64,000 nt of DNA. It comes from Epiperipatus broadwayi. Taxonomy: Eukaryota > Onychophora > Udeonychophora > Euonychophora > Peripatidae. Both the position numbers and the translations under genes were made by a program. Under the pieces are notes generated by a model. It was not told the DNA's origin, searched no databases, and saw only the letters and a program-made list of their open reading frames with translations. Below, one piece after another: positions 46,258 to 58,510 of the stretch; position 1 is the first letter of the stretch, and each line of letters starts with the position of its first letter. The stretch is from NCBI GenBank assembly GCA_028023455.1, contig JAQFVV010006731.1, positions 70,001 to 134,000 of the forward strand. The letters are read 5' to 3'.

Positions 46258-47200
46258 ATTTTGAGATACAAAAGTGTATTAACAGATGAAATATTAATGG
46301 CTGATTGTCTAATTCAGATCCCATGGCCAAACTCAGCCCTCAAAAGCACTTAATACAGATTGCAATCATTTTAATACAGTATATAAAATGGCTCTACATA
46401 AAACTTTTATTTAACTCCCAGTATAGCGCAAATATTGAATTAAGAGTTAAGTAAAATAATATATTTATTTTCTCAATTACATCTTTTTCTTTTTCCAAAC
46501 TTTATAATTGTTTAGTTCATTCTATTAAAAGTACAGCATTCAAACAAATTATGTATATTGTATGAGCTACCTGACTACAAATTTAATTTTCTTTCTGAGG
46601 AAATTTTGCAACGTTTCTATAGTGATTTTTGTAGCTGAATTTACACTAACAAAAGGAAACTCTAATTTTATTTTAATTATTATTATTTTGCATTGAATAA
46701 TTTTTGTTAAAATAGCTATACTTAACAAAATAAAAAAAAATAAAAAAAATAATGCATTTAAAAAGAAATGAACCATCATATATTTTTTTTGGAGAAGGAA
46801 ATAATACATTGAAGTGTCTGATATATCCAGAAAGTACTTCAGTTAAAAAAGAATACACTAATAAGAAACTCTATTTATCAAAACATTTTGATTACAACAA
46901 AATTGTAAAGTGAGAAATATTAAAATAAAAAATTAGAAAAAGAAACTTCATCATGTGACTGGCATGTTTCATTAGAAGTACAAACAAGTCAGAAAACTCT
47001 ATGAGAGTAAGTTACATTATTTTTAAAAAAAAAAAAATTCAAAACCATTTCAAAACATAAAAATAAATTTGAGAATATAAATATGTCATGAAGATTAGTT
47101 TCAAAATAAGTTAAAAAAATATCACTATATATGGAACACTAAGTAATAATATTGACATTACTTTATATTTATTTCACAAAACAAAAATTATGGCTCTTAT
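46258..47200. other. Non-coding AT-rich region
   Basis: No gene recognised. Confidence 0.5.
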
Positions 47201-47379
47201 TTAAAAAGAAAAAATTGTAATTGGCCTGCCAGTTGGAAAGGTTTCCTGGTTAATGATTAAGGATAAATTAATTAAATTTTTGATCAAATATTGTAGGGTA
47301 ATTTTAAGCAATAATTTAGTATGGCCCACAATTGATATTATAAATATCTGATCCTTGTCAAAAGGTTCCCCATCCCTGA
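47200..47379 (-). mobile_element. hAT-like transposon end (non-autonomous remnant)
   Basis: The minus strand from 47379 begins CAGGGATGGGGAACCTTTTG and continues to TTGTGGGCCATACTAAATT. This resembles the CAGGGGTGGGCAA...GGGCCA ends of hAT/Charlie-type elements. The other end (TTGGCCTGCCAGTTGG on the + strand near 47221) is not a clear inverted match, so the element is partial. No transposase. Confidence 0.4.
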
Positions 47380-47625
47380 TCCAGATAATACACACATTCT
47401 ATTTACCAAATTTAATGCAAATATAATAAACAATAATTTAAACTGCATACCTTTATAGTGATAAAATATTTCTTATCTACAAAGATAAATTTATATCACA
47501 CAAAAGAAAAATATTCATATAACATATATAACATTTTGGGAATTTCCATAGTTGGGAATTTTTATATCAACTCACTATAAATATTTTTTTTATTGAAAGA
47601 AGTAATCTATTACTTAAATTATAAT
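47380..47625. other. Non-coding spacer
   Basis: No gene or recognised repeat. Confidence 0.5.
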
Positions 47626-47795
47626 ACATTAAATATCAGCCTTTTACAGCTATTATACATGCGCTTTTACGAGTGTTAAATAATAAATGCATACTGTAAA
47701 TGAATAGCTGTAAAAGGCTGATATTTAATGTATTACAATTATAAACTTCGCGCTATATAAATAAATGCTTATTTACTTAAATTATAGTTTGAATT
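47625..47795 (-). repeat. Hairpin copy of the 29.7-30.3 kb repeat family
   Basis: A 32 bp perfect inverted repeat: AATACATTAAATATCAGCC at 47624 onward, and GGCTGATATTTAATGTATT ending about 47738. The right arm continues into AATTATAAACTTCGCGCTATAT, which matches the family body (inverted) at 30020-30070. Confidence 0.7.
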
Positions 47796-48759
47796 TAAAT
47801 AAAGAATGACTGGAGTGTATGATCTATTCATCTTAAAAATTAAGTTTCTATCTCGATACAACACTGATAAATTTTCAGTGCAGCAAAAAGAAAATCTTAA
47901 GATGTAGAATCAAGGCAACTTTATATATACTACTGAATTACACTAATATTTACTAGATCTCTATAATTTTTTAAAAAATGAAGAAAATGATTGTCTACTC
48001 ACTTTTGTTTTGGATATAATAGATTTTTTTATGGCAATATGCTACATTATCATAAAACGATGACTAGATAAAAACGTAAAAAATAAATAAATTAAAATAT
48101 GTATGATTTGTGTTAAGATAGAAAATAGAGAAATGTTTAGATTAATAGTTCGATTAGAATGATTGTTTTTAAACACAAATAAGATTGCTTAAGCAGATTC
48201 AAACAAACAATGTAAACAAAAACATTCAACAAAATAAAAGAAATGAGATATAAAGCACTGATCACTGAAATGCATAATTTTAAATAGAAAACTGAATAGA
48301 TCACATCACAAACTATAAGAGTGAAAGTTGTAACAGTACGTTGCACATTCGTTTGTGTGTATATTAATATATTGGCAATATTAACATTATAGTGAATTTT
48401 CTGCTGAATTAGCATTATAAAACTATTCTAATGCCCTATAAGTTATGCATTGTGAAAATATATGAGAATGTAATTGAAAACATTGATTATCCATGCTTAT
48501 AACAGTTAATTCAAGAATAGATTGGAATCCTTTTATTAATGTAAATGTGAGTGTGACTAGAAAGATCATTAAAACATTGATTGATATATGCTAAAAGTAT
48601 AAAATTATATGTTAATAATATAATTAATATTTGATAATAATTAATTTGAATGAAATGTGTAAAGTTAGGAAGTATATTTATTTCAATGACCAATATCTCT
48701 TAGAACTGCATCAAATAAAATTATATTGCTATAATAAATTGCTATTTTTTTTTATTTAG
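47796..48759. other. Probable intron sequence
   Basis: No gene or repeat family. Ends with a pyrimidine-rich stretch leading into the splice acceptor at 48759. Confidence 0.4.
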
Positions 48760-48825
48760 GCTCACTTACCTATTTCAAAGATTTACAACATCAAAGCAGA
48801 ACTGTTTAAAGATCAGGCAGTAGAA
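48760..48825 (+). CDS. Candidate internal coding exon (66 bp, phase 0)
   Basis: Preceded by TTTTTTTTTATTTAG (pyrimidine tract plus AG) and followed by GTAAGTG, a near-consensus donor. Only one of the three frames is open over the whole 66 bp; it encodes 22 residues, AHLPISKIYNIKAELFKDQA then VE. The length is a multiple of three, so the exon can be skipped or included in frame. Base composition is clearly less AT-rich than the flanks. It implies a host gene on the + strand spanning the right part of the window. The protein family is not recognised from so short a piece. Confidence 0.55.
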
Positions 48826-49719
48826 GTAAGTGAATTAACTATAGTTTTGTACTGATAAATTATATTTCTATGTTTTTTTAATTTTTTTTAACTTTTTTAA
48901 TATTGTCAATTTATGTTGCCATCTTTTTCAGAGATAGAGACAGAAAAATGAAACTGTTATGCCATGATATTTCTACCAATTGTATGAAAAGAGTTTAAAT
49001 ACTATTAGGAGTTTAACTAATATACTAGTGACATAACATATTAACTTTCAACAGTAATATAGCATATAATACATTACTATTTCAGGATAAACAAGTTATA
49101 TCATTGTTAATTAGGTTTAAATATTTTTCATTTAAATAATAGCTTTAAAACTTTAAATATTAATTATTGAACCTAATGCAAATAGTGTTAATGAAAAATA
49201 AGTAAAATAATCATAGAAAGAAAAAATAAAATGTTATTGTCAATAAGTGATATCAAGTTGATATTGATGGATAGGGATCTTATAAAGAATATCACTCCAG
49301 AAAGATTTTACTAGATGTTATTTTCTTTCTGTCTAATACTCTCCATAGTTGACTCAAAGTTAAGATGAATGATTTTGATATATCATTACTTCTTGATTCA
49401 GTATTTAATTACAAAACAAATATTTTATTTATTATCTCTATATTACTCATATATTTTTACTATGTATGGCAAAATACTTTAGTTCTAGCATTATAATAGA
49501 TGAAAACTGTAGTAAAAAAAAATTACATAATGTGTTTCCACTGAATAAATATAAGCAAAAGCCACTAAGGTCAGTTAGTGGCAATAATTCCATTATTATG
49601 CATTATGTAACAAAAAATATATAAAAAGGTCAGTAATTTCTGTTATTTGTATTACTCATAATGCTTAGTAATAATAATTTAAAAAATAAATAACCTCAAT
49701 ATCTTACATAAATAATTTA
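48826..49719. other. Probable intron sequence
   Basis: AT-rich, no features beyond the donor site at its left end. Confidence 0.4.
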
Positions 49720-50060
49720 GGGTATATGAGCACAGACTTTCACATTTCCACTACTCACCAATCTATCTCAAATTACTGATACACTTGAACACATATATGG
49801 TGAAAATATAAATAATCACCAATATATGTATTTCATGCTAAACCAGCAATCATCAGTTGGGAAAGATTATCACCTCTACACATATATGCAAAAGTGTCCA
49901 GATATATATTAAGATAGCCAATCTTCATAGGCTGCAATCCACTCCACACTCCAACTCTTCAACCATTTATCTAATTGAAAATATGATGATAGAACTCTCA
50001 AAAGCCACCATGAGGCCAAGATTTTTGTCATACCCATGTTGACCTAAAGTCAATCTGACC
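49720..50060 (+). repeat. Inverted-repeat family IR2, left arm
   Basis: Starts GGTATATGAGCACAGACTTT and ends CCTAAAGTCAATCTGACC. It pairs with 50172-50530. Related copies lie in the distal part of R1 (23850-24230; inverted at 40990-41360) and at 62978-63180. No coding content. Confidence 0.75.
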
Positions 50061-50171
50061 TTTCATGTACAAGACATAATCCATTTAATAAACATACAAG
50101 GGATGGACAGACATCTCTAATATGTAATAACTGAAATACTGAATAATTATATACCTATATCAATATATGTA

Positions 50172-50582
50172 ATATCAGATTGACTTTAGGTCAACATGGG
50201 TGTGACAAAAATCTCAGCCTCTGGATGGCCTTTGAGCATTCCATCATCAGATTTTCAATTGGATAAAAAGATTGAAGAGTTTGAGTGTGGAGTGGTTTGA
50301 AGCCTCCCCATTAAAGTATGAATATTGGCTATCTTAATATATATCTGAGTACTTATTGCATATATGTGTAGAGATGATAATTTGGACCAACTGATGATTT
50401 CTGATTTAGCATGAAATATGTATATTGAAGATTTTTTATCTTTTCAACATATATGTGTTTATGTGTATCAGTGATTTGAGATAGAGTGGTGAGTGGTGGG
50501 TCATGTGAAAGTCTGTACTCATATATCCTAGATATTACATATACTAATACAGGTATATAATAAGCCTGTATTTCAGTCATAA
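50172..50582 (-). repeat. Inverted-repeat family IR2, right arm
   Basis: Reverse complement of the left arm across a 110 bp spacer, with an extra 50 bp (to 50582) that is also present in the copy at 62978-63050. It contains CTGATGA on the minus strand, but no GAAA follows, so no hammerhead is called. Confidence 0.75.
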
Positions 50583-50691
50583 ATAATTTAAATAGAATAT
50601 ATGATGAAAAATATCCAAACTACAGCATTACTGCTTTTATGTTTATTTGACATAAATATTTTTTTTAATTGATAGTAATGTAAAAGCAATT

Positions 50692-51944
<1,253 letters not shown>

Positions 51945-52037
51945 ATGTCTGTCTGTCTTTATAATACATTTTGCATATTCGATTTTAAATATCTTTAGGC
52001 ATTTTATTATGTATTTTATTTATGGTGTGTGTTGGAG

Positions 52038-52186
52038 TCTTACTTTTAAGATTTCATATTTTTAAATTTATTTATCCTAGAGAGTATTGTGAGTTTCTAT
52101 TTTATATACTTAGGGTTTAAGATTTCATATTTTTAAATTTATTTATCCTAGAGGGTATTGTGAGTTTCTATTTTATATACTTAGTG
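52038..52186 (+). repeat. Tandem duplication, about 77 bp unit
   Basis: AAGATTTCATATTTTTAAAT through TTATATACTTAG is present twice in a row with one or two differences. Confidence 0.85.
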
Positions 52187-54160
52187 TTTTCTCTTTTTAT
52201 ATTACTAGCCCCTGTTAAATGCGTGGGCAAATATTAGTAATTTTCTTTTAACTCACCTGTCCCTTTTTATTATAATTAATTTAGATAAGGTTGGCTTGTG
52301 TTTTATGCAGACTGTAAATCTTTTGGCTAAAGATTTATCGAGTGTATTGTTCTGTTTTTCCTAAATTGGAGATTTTGTTTTCTCTATTTCAGATTACCAA
52401 AATCGTAATCTTTTCTTGTTCTATTTTTTTTTCTTCTATTGGAATATACCTTGATAATCATGAATGTTGTCATTCATGAGATGTTCTGCAGTCATATGAC
52501 ATTTTTAGTCTTGCTGTTTCTTTTTCGAGCTAAGGAAAGCTTGTCTGTGCTGTTTCGTTGTAATCTTTACAAGACCCCTGTGTTTTAAAATCTCTAAATA
52601 GTGAAACTGGAATTTGTTTTTTTTTATAAATCGCTAGCAGGGAGATATTATAAATTCCTTTTTAAATCTTAGGTGAGAAAACGAGCTTATCTTCCAGGGT
52701 GTTTAATGTTTTAATACTCTCATACATTCTCTGGTAAATACGCTAGAGAAATGAAAATCAAACTTTCATATTTTGTTTGCCTGGAATTATTATTGTGAGT
52801 TTAATAAACTATAAAATTATTTGAAATTATTTTGGCTGTTGTTTGTCTCTGTATTCTTTTCTCAATTGTCTGAATAATATTAAAGATTTCTTTCTCTCCC
52901 TAGGTCTAACTGTTAGCATTCTTCATCATTAACTCTTGATTACCGTAAATTAAATTTTCTAGGTAGTTAGTGACCTAGTGACACTCTCTGCGATCAAAAG
53001 AAGTGAACGGTACAAGTGAAACTTTTACATATGTAATCATCAGTTAATGTAATTCCACTATCTTATAAGTCTAGCTACCAAATTAAGTGGTAGTCATTTC
53101 TTTTGCTTATTTGTTTGTAAATTTAATATGAATAAAGTGTTTGTATCTTACATATATATGGCATTGAATGTCTTATTTGTCACAATGAGGTCATATAATT
53201 ATAAGCTAGTTTTAAAAGTTTCTATCTCTCCCTGATCACCAAGCTTAAAAAAAAAGAGTAGTATGTTGGTTGAAATGAGTTGTGGTGATTTAAATCACCC
53301 TAGCGATGATTTACGATATTGTCCGCTTACTCCAACCATTGCAATATATCTATTAAGAAATTTTTTATTATTCACACACACATTCATTCTGCCTGATCAG
53401 GCAACTGAGGAAATATGATGGTGTTTTTTGATCTTAAAGTCAGAGGTAAAAAGCCAATAAACTCACCATGCTGGCTAATGCATGTTGGTGAACAGCCCAT
53501 CCAAGCTTCTATACTATATGAATAATCACATAGTAATAAGAGCTGCAATCACAAGAACATATGGAGTGGACATTAGGAATTCCCCCTTCTTGGTTCCTTT
53601 AAAGTCTCCAAGAGGAATCTAAGAGTCTCCTTTGAATTCACAGCAAACTTCTTACTGCATACCTTACACAAATATAGTCTTAATTTTATTAAACAGTGTT
53701 ATATTTTTATTTTTTAAATAATTAATCAATATTTTCTATATATATATATTCTATAATTCTAAATTTTATTTATTCATTAATATATTCAAAAAGTAATTTT
53801 AATGTTATATTTCATTATATTTTCAATCTTTTATATTTTCTATTTTATTAATATTAATAAATATTTATTCTTAATTTATATTCATAACATTAATTCTTTT
53901 TTATTTTTAATTATTTTAACATATTATGTCTTATATTCACTTATTTACTCATAAACCAATTCAATTATTAACTATTTAAAATTTTGAATTTTCCAATAAT
54001 TTCTAATGGTTCCCTTTATATTTTTTATAAATTAAAATTTATTTCCTGATTCTAATGTATGCGAATAAATTGGGGAATTTTTATCATGTTTATGTTGTAA
54101 TAGACTTTTCTATATTGATTTAAATTTTTTTTGTGTGTTTTACATGTTCTATACACAAAG
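52187..54160. other. Probable intron sequence
   Basis: No gene or repeat family recognised. A palindrome TGCCTGATCAGGCA lies near 53391-53404. Confidence 0.45.
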
Positions 54161-54343
54161 TGCATTGGCCACACTTAAGGTTATCTGTGATAAAGTGATT
54201 GAGGAGCAGACCACTGACTTGGTGGAGCCTACAGATACCCCACCACTGACACCAAGAAAATGGCTCAAAGATTTGCAAGACCACCTAAATATGCTTTTCC
54301 AGTTTCTGGACAAGTACTTGAGACAAAGAGAAATTACTGGGAT
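54161..54343 (+). CDS. Exon-like coding block (hydrophilic, helical)
   Basis: Following a T-rich stretch and ACACAAAG, one frame encodes ALATLKVICDKVIEEQTTDL, VEPTDTPPLTPRKWLKDLQD and HLNMLFQFLDKYLRQREITG. It looks like real protein: mixed polar/hydrophobic helices around a Pro/Thr linker, and a GC content well above its surroundings. Acceptor (AG at 54159-54160) and donor (GTATAT at 54344) are both sub-consensus. The phase (one base before the first codon) does not match the end of the 48760-48825 exon, so they cannot be directly joined as drawn. A ribozyme-bearing repeat begins 20 bp downstream. The protein is not recognised. Confidence 0.5.
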
Positions 54344-54363
54344 GTATATAAATATATACATTG

Positions 54364-54690
54364 AACATCACATGATCACTATTTCTTATCCTAGCACATA
54401 TTCGTTATTAAAACAGGCAAAACTCCATACAGTAGTGTCACTCAGTGCCAACCAGAGTAATCAATGGATGCCAGAATGCTTGTGCATAAAATCCCCAATC
54501 TGGTGCCTACTCATCCAATATCCCCAGACTAGTTTCTGGCTTGTGGCCTTTGTCAGTGAGGAGCTTTGGATCTGAGAGCACTGCACCTAGATATTAGGAT
54601 CTAATGCAACCCTCCAGCAGCCACCTTTTATCTCTATTTAACTACAAAACTATGAGAATAAAATTGAAAACACAATAATATTTTCAACTT
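54364..54690 (-). repeat. 454 nt ribozyme-repeat family, copy 1
   Basis: About 327 bp, from ACATCACATGATCACTAT to AAAACACAATAAT, repeated at 54819-55136. The offset between copies is 455 bp. Oriented by its minus-strand hammerhead. Confidence 0.8.
54521..54562 (-). ncRNA. Hammerhead ribozyme, G8 mutated
   Basis: The minus strand reads CCTCA / CTGACAA / AGGC-CACAA-GCCA / GAAA / CTAG-T-C / TGGGGA. All parts are as in copy 2 except that G8 of CUGANGA is A, which should inactivate it. Confidence 0.6.
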
Positions 54691-54818
54691 AAGCTTAATA
54701 GCTTATACAGTTATATGGGTCTGAACCCAGTTCAGCACCCATACATTTTGGCATCTTTGGCTCTTTAACAACCATAGCCACCACTATACTATTAAGCAGA
54801 ATTGGTGTTAAACCACTA
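54691..54818. repeat. Linker between the two ribozyme-repeat copies
   Basis: About 128 bp that would complete a 455 bp monomer if the two copies are a tandem dimer. Contains a GGGTCTGAACCCAGTTC string reminiscent of a tRNA T-arm/B box. Confidence 0.4.
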
Positions 54819-55136
54819 AACATCACATGATCACTATTCCTTATGTTAGCACATATCTGTTAATAAAACAGGCAAAACTTCATACAGTAGTGCCACTCAG
54901 TGCCAACCAGAGTAATCAATGGATGCCAGAAGGCTTGTGCATAAAATGCCCACCTAGTGCCTACTCATCCAATATCCCCAGACTAGTTTCTGGCTTGTGG
55001 CCTTCGTCAGTGAGAAGCTTTGGATCTGAGAGCACTGCACCTATAGCTTAGGATCTAATGCAACCCTCTAGCAGCCACCTTTTACCTTTACTTAACTACA
55101 AAACTATGAGAATAAAATTGAAAACACAATAAATAT
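54819..55136 (-). repeat. 454 nt ribozyme-repeat family, copy 2
   Basis: Direct repeat of 54364-54690 with scattered substitutions; carries the intact ribozyme core. Confidence 0.8.
54975..55016 (-). ncRNA. Hammerhead ribozyme with intact conserved bases
   Basis: Minus strand 55016-54975: helix I TTCTCA; CTGACGA (N7=C); helix II region AGGC-CACAA-GCCA with three G-C/C-G pairs but an A-A at the closing position; GAAA; minimal helix III ACTAGT (palindrome, U16.1 last); cleavage base C at 54981; helix I 3' strand TGGGGA, six pairs including two G-U. The non-standard 10.1/11.1 pair and very short helix III lower confidence in monomer activity. The cleavage base is 454 nt from that of copy 1 (54527). 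Confidence 0.6.
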
Positions 55137-55292
55137 GAAGGCCACAAGCCAGAAACTAGTCTGGGAATATTGGATGAGTAGGCACTAAACAGGGATTTTA
55201 TGCACAAGACTTCTGGGATCCATTGATTACTCTTGTTGGCACTGAGTGACAGTACTGTATGGAGTTTTGTCTGTTTAAGTATATACATCATC
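55133..55292 (+). repeat. 454 nt ribozyme-repeat family, inverted truncated copy 3
   Basis: Plus-strand sequence GAAGGCCACAAGCCAGAAAC onward matches the reverse complement of copies 1 and 2. It is truncated just before the CUGANGA element, so no complete ribozyme. Confidence 0.75.
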
Positions 55293-55348
55293 TACTCAGC
55301 TAGACATAACTATTAAATCACTACTTAAAAAATCAAAATATTGGACCT

Positions 55349-55720
55349 TTGAGCCCAAGTTTGTGGACTTCCTTATTAAATACAACTTGTGCTCACTATC
55401 TACAAGCCACTTCTTGGTTACATGGGGATTTTGCCAAATCAACTTGGTGTTCAGTCTATATAACATACGTGAAGAAACCCTGTCATTTTTTCTTTGCCTG
55501 TCCCCATTTAAAGAACCTCAGAGCTAAGTTGGTTTTATGTGGGCACCCAGAATGCAGAGATGTGCTCACACAAGCCAACATGATAAAAAGAGGAAAATTT
55601 GCATAAATTAGAATGGCCACTTTTATTCTATTGGCCCTGTGGCTCACTAGATGCTACTTGATATTCAAATGAAGCACCCTAAACCCTTGGGAAATATACA
55701 GGGGAAATTTATGCAAACTA
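55349..55720 (+). pseudogene. LINE ORF2 C-terminal fragment
   Basis: Translation gives LQATSWLHGDFAKSTWCSV, HFFFACPHLKNLRAKLVL, GHPECRDVLTQANMIKRGKF, a stop (TAA at 55604-55606) and then IRMATFILLALWLTRCYLIF. 'HFFFACPH..NLR' followed by an ALW.TR...F segment is the C-terminal part of jockey/CR1-like LINE ORF2 proteins (zinc-knuckle and tail). The RT core is absent and the in-frame stop shows decay. It sits directly beyond the ribozyme repeats. Confidence 0.5.
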
Positions 55721-57980
55721 AAAAATAGGGGTCATCTTCTTGCCTTAGAGTGGCTGTAGGTGGAAACTTGGGACCAGATACTCCTGAATGAAAATTAGTT
55801 TATTTCCTGGCAACTACTGTCTAGATTATAATCTAACATAGATAGAACCTCATTGTGAGAAACACCAGGGTATTCGAAGAATAATGATCAGATTCTTGCC
55901 TCAGAAAGGCTCTTACTGCCACCTAAAGTTCATGACTCTTGATGATGTGCATCCACCTCAGAAACTGCCTTACAAGTTGATAATTTGTAATATCAACTCA
56001 GATGCCTTGAATAATGAAGGAGTTTACACTTCAGAGACTTCTGTTTAAGTTATCAATTGGAAATTAAAAGTAATTCAAAATCAATAGAAAATAAATTATA
56101 AGAGAAATCTGTGCAAACTGAAAGAAAGCCTAAAGAAAACAAATAGATACAGGAAACCATATAAACTGAAGATTAAGACAACCTCTCTACCACATAGTGT
56201 TTTTATAGTCTTATCTGTACCATTGGACAACAAGGCTGCATCACAAAGTCCAGCTTCCAAGTTATTGTCTTGCAATAAGGAACTAAAATATTTAAACAAA
56301 TCTAATGTATCTAACTTGAATAATTTGCTTTTCCATAATAATAAAAACTTCTACTCTGTCACATACTATTAAAATGTATAAAGTAAGTTATCTGAAAAAA
56401 GCCAAAAACCTCCAAGAACATTTCTTCTAAGTCAGTACTCTTTATTTGGCTTTATTTATAGTGTCTAATGCAAGGGTTTATCATTTCTTCAGTATCTATG
56501 AATGTCAAGTAATTAAAATTTGATCTAAAAGTGTCAAATTTTCTACACACATTTCTGAGAATATATACTTTAGATAGCAATATTATTTAGTATTATTTTT
56601 TATTGGACTGGATTATATCATATACTAGCTGAGATATAAACTCTAAAACTTAGTGAAAGATTAATATATCTGTTTTGTTAAGTGAACATAAATTTATGAT
56701 AATAATTAATTCAACATAAATTGTTTTATGTGTAATATAGATTTTAAGATATATTTAAAACTCTTTTTGTACCACTTATTCTTGAAATGGCCAAATTAGA
56801 AATAATAGGATACTCTGTAGCCTAATAAATAATTAGTCATAATTATTAATGTTTCTATATAAAATGAATGTGTCAGTCTGTGACTATGCAAAGTTTGATA
56901 CTTAATACAATAAATAATTTTTTTAATAACATATAAAAAGAATTCCATTCCATTTATGTTCCAAAAGTAACTTGGATCTAATCTATTTAAATATCTATTC
57001 ACCCATTTTTTAATGTTAAAGTATTATCAGAAATCTTGACCAGTAGTACACCACAAAACATCAATATTAAATAGAGTTTTATCTTCAGTGTCCAAATTTT
57101 ACATTCATTACCAGTGAAAACATATATTATAACTAAAATAAGTCTGATCTTAATTTGATTTTATCTAAATATTGTTTTTTTTCTTTCGATTTTTTATTAT
57201 ATCTTTATTTATTACTTAGACAATGATAAATATTCCAATTGCTGGTGAATGATTAAAAGAAATAAATGTTGTTGGTGGTGCTGATAACATTTACAATCTA
57301 CCCAATTATTTAAACAAAATGGCTATTCCTTTCATCTTAATTTCATTTTCATTATGCCTAACTATATTTTCATCTTTTCACTTTTTTTTATAATTTTTAT
57401 AATAAGTATCTTTATGCGTTTGTCATTTTTGTCATTAAATTTGATGTATCATTGTTTTATTTATTAATATGTTTTCCACCACTCTTCAATCTATATTTGC
57501 TTTCATTCAATGTGATTTCTCTCAATACATTATTTTATAAAATTTGAAAAGATGGTGACAGTATATAGTTCTGTCGAATTATTTTTTCGATGTAAAATCA
57601 GTTAATTTTAACGGTAACCTGATATTTTAAGATTAATATAAAGATCTTTTATAAAAATAAAAATGTGTTATCTATCCACTTTTTAAAAAAAATATCGCAT
57701 ACTTTATTATGATCAACTAAATCAATTTTTTATAGTAGTCAATCAAGATTGTACAACTGTTTTATGGTATTATAGTCTTTTCAATTATTCAGCTTATTCT
57801 AGTCACAGTATTTGCTGTTCTTATATCAAGATGTTGTTTTTCATTGTAATGTTCTAATTTATCTCAAAGTATTTTCAGCATAAATTGATTTAAAAATACG
57901 TTTTTAAATTATGTCAAAACTATTTGTCTATCATGAAATATAAATGGAAGTAACTATATTTATAGATGCCGAGTATAAAC
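55721..57980. other. Non-coding region
   Basis: 55740-56050 is less AT-rich and may be further LINE debris. The rest is AT-rich with no gene recognised. Confidence 0.45.
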
Positions 57981-57984
57981 CAAA

Positions 57985-58510
57985 CTCATGTATTAATAAA
58001 TGCATAGAATGGAATGGATCATTTAGTCTTTAAACTTGTGATGGTTTAAGGTACTTATTTATTGGTGTTGTTGAAAATAGAGAATGAAATTTGTATAGTT
58101 GCCCTATTTTTAAATATGGTACAAGTCATTTTGAAATTGGAATTGAATATTTAAAGAATAAAGACATTTTTATTTTTATTTTTAACAATCTCATAATATT
58201 AATGAAATGCCAGGTTTGTAAATGGAAATATTAAATCTTATGAAATGTAAAGAGAATTAATTACACTTCCATAAGCGATCTATATGCAACACTTATATAT
58301 AAATAAATACAAAGAATAGATTAATGCACCTTTCTACTCAAATAAGTTTATGACTTCCTAAGCTTTCATTTATTGACATTGTTAAAAGTGGAGTGAAATT
58401 TGCATATTAGCCTGATTTTAAATATGGCACAAATTATTATGAAATTACAATTGAATATTTAGAAGATGAAAAACAATGTCTCATTTTTTATAATCTCATA
58501 ATATTAATCA
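57985..58510 (+). repeat. Diverged direct duplication
   Basis: 57985-58205 and 58305-58510 share AATTGAATATTTA and AATCTCATAATATTAAT in the same order, about 320 bp apart, at low identity. An old duplication. Confidence 0.55.

Noticed and set aside
50215-50262. CTGATGA on the minus strand of the IR2 right arm as a hammerhead
   Set aside because: Helix II-like TGG/CCA exists but GAGG stands where GAAA is required, and related copies do not preserve the motif.
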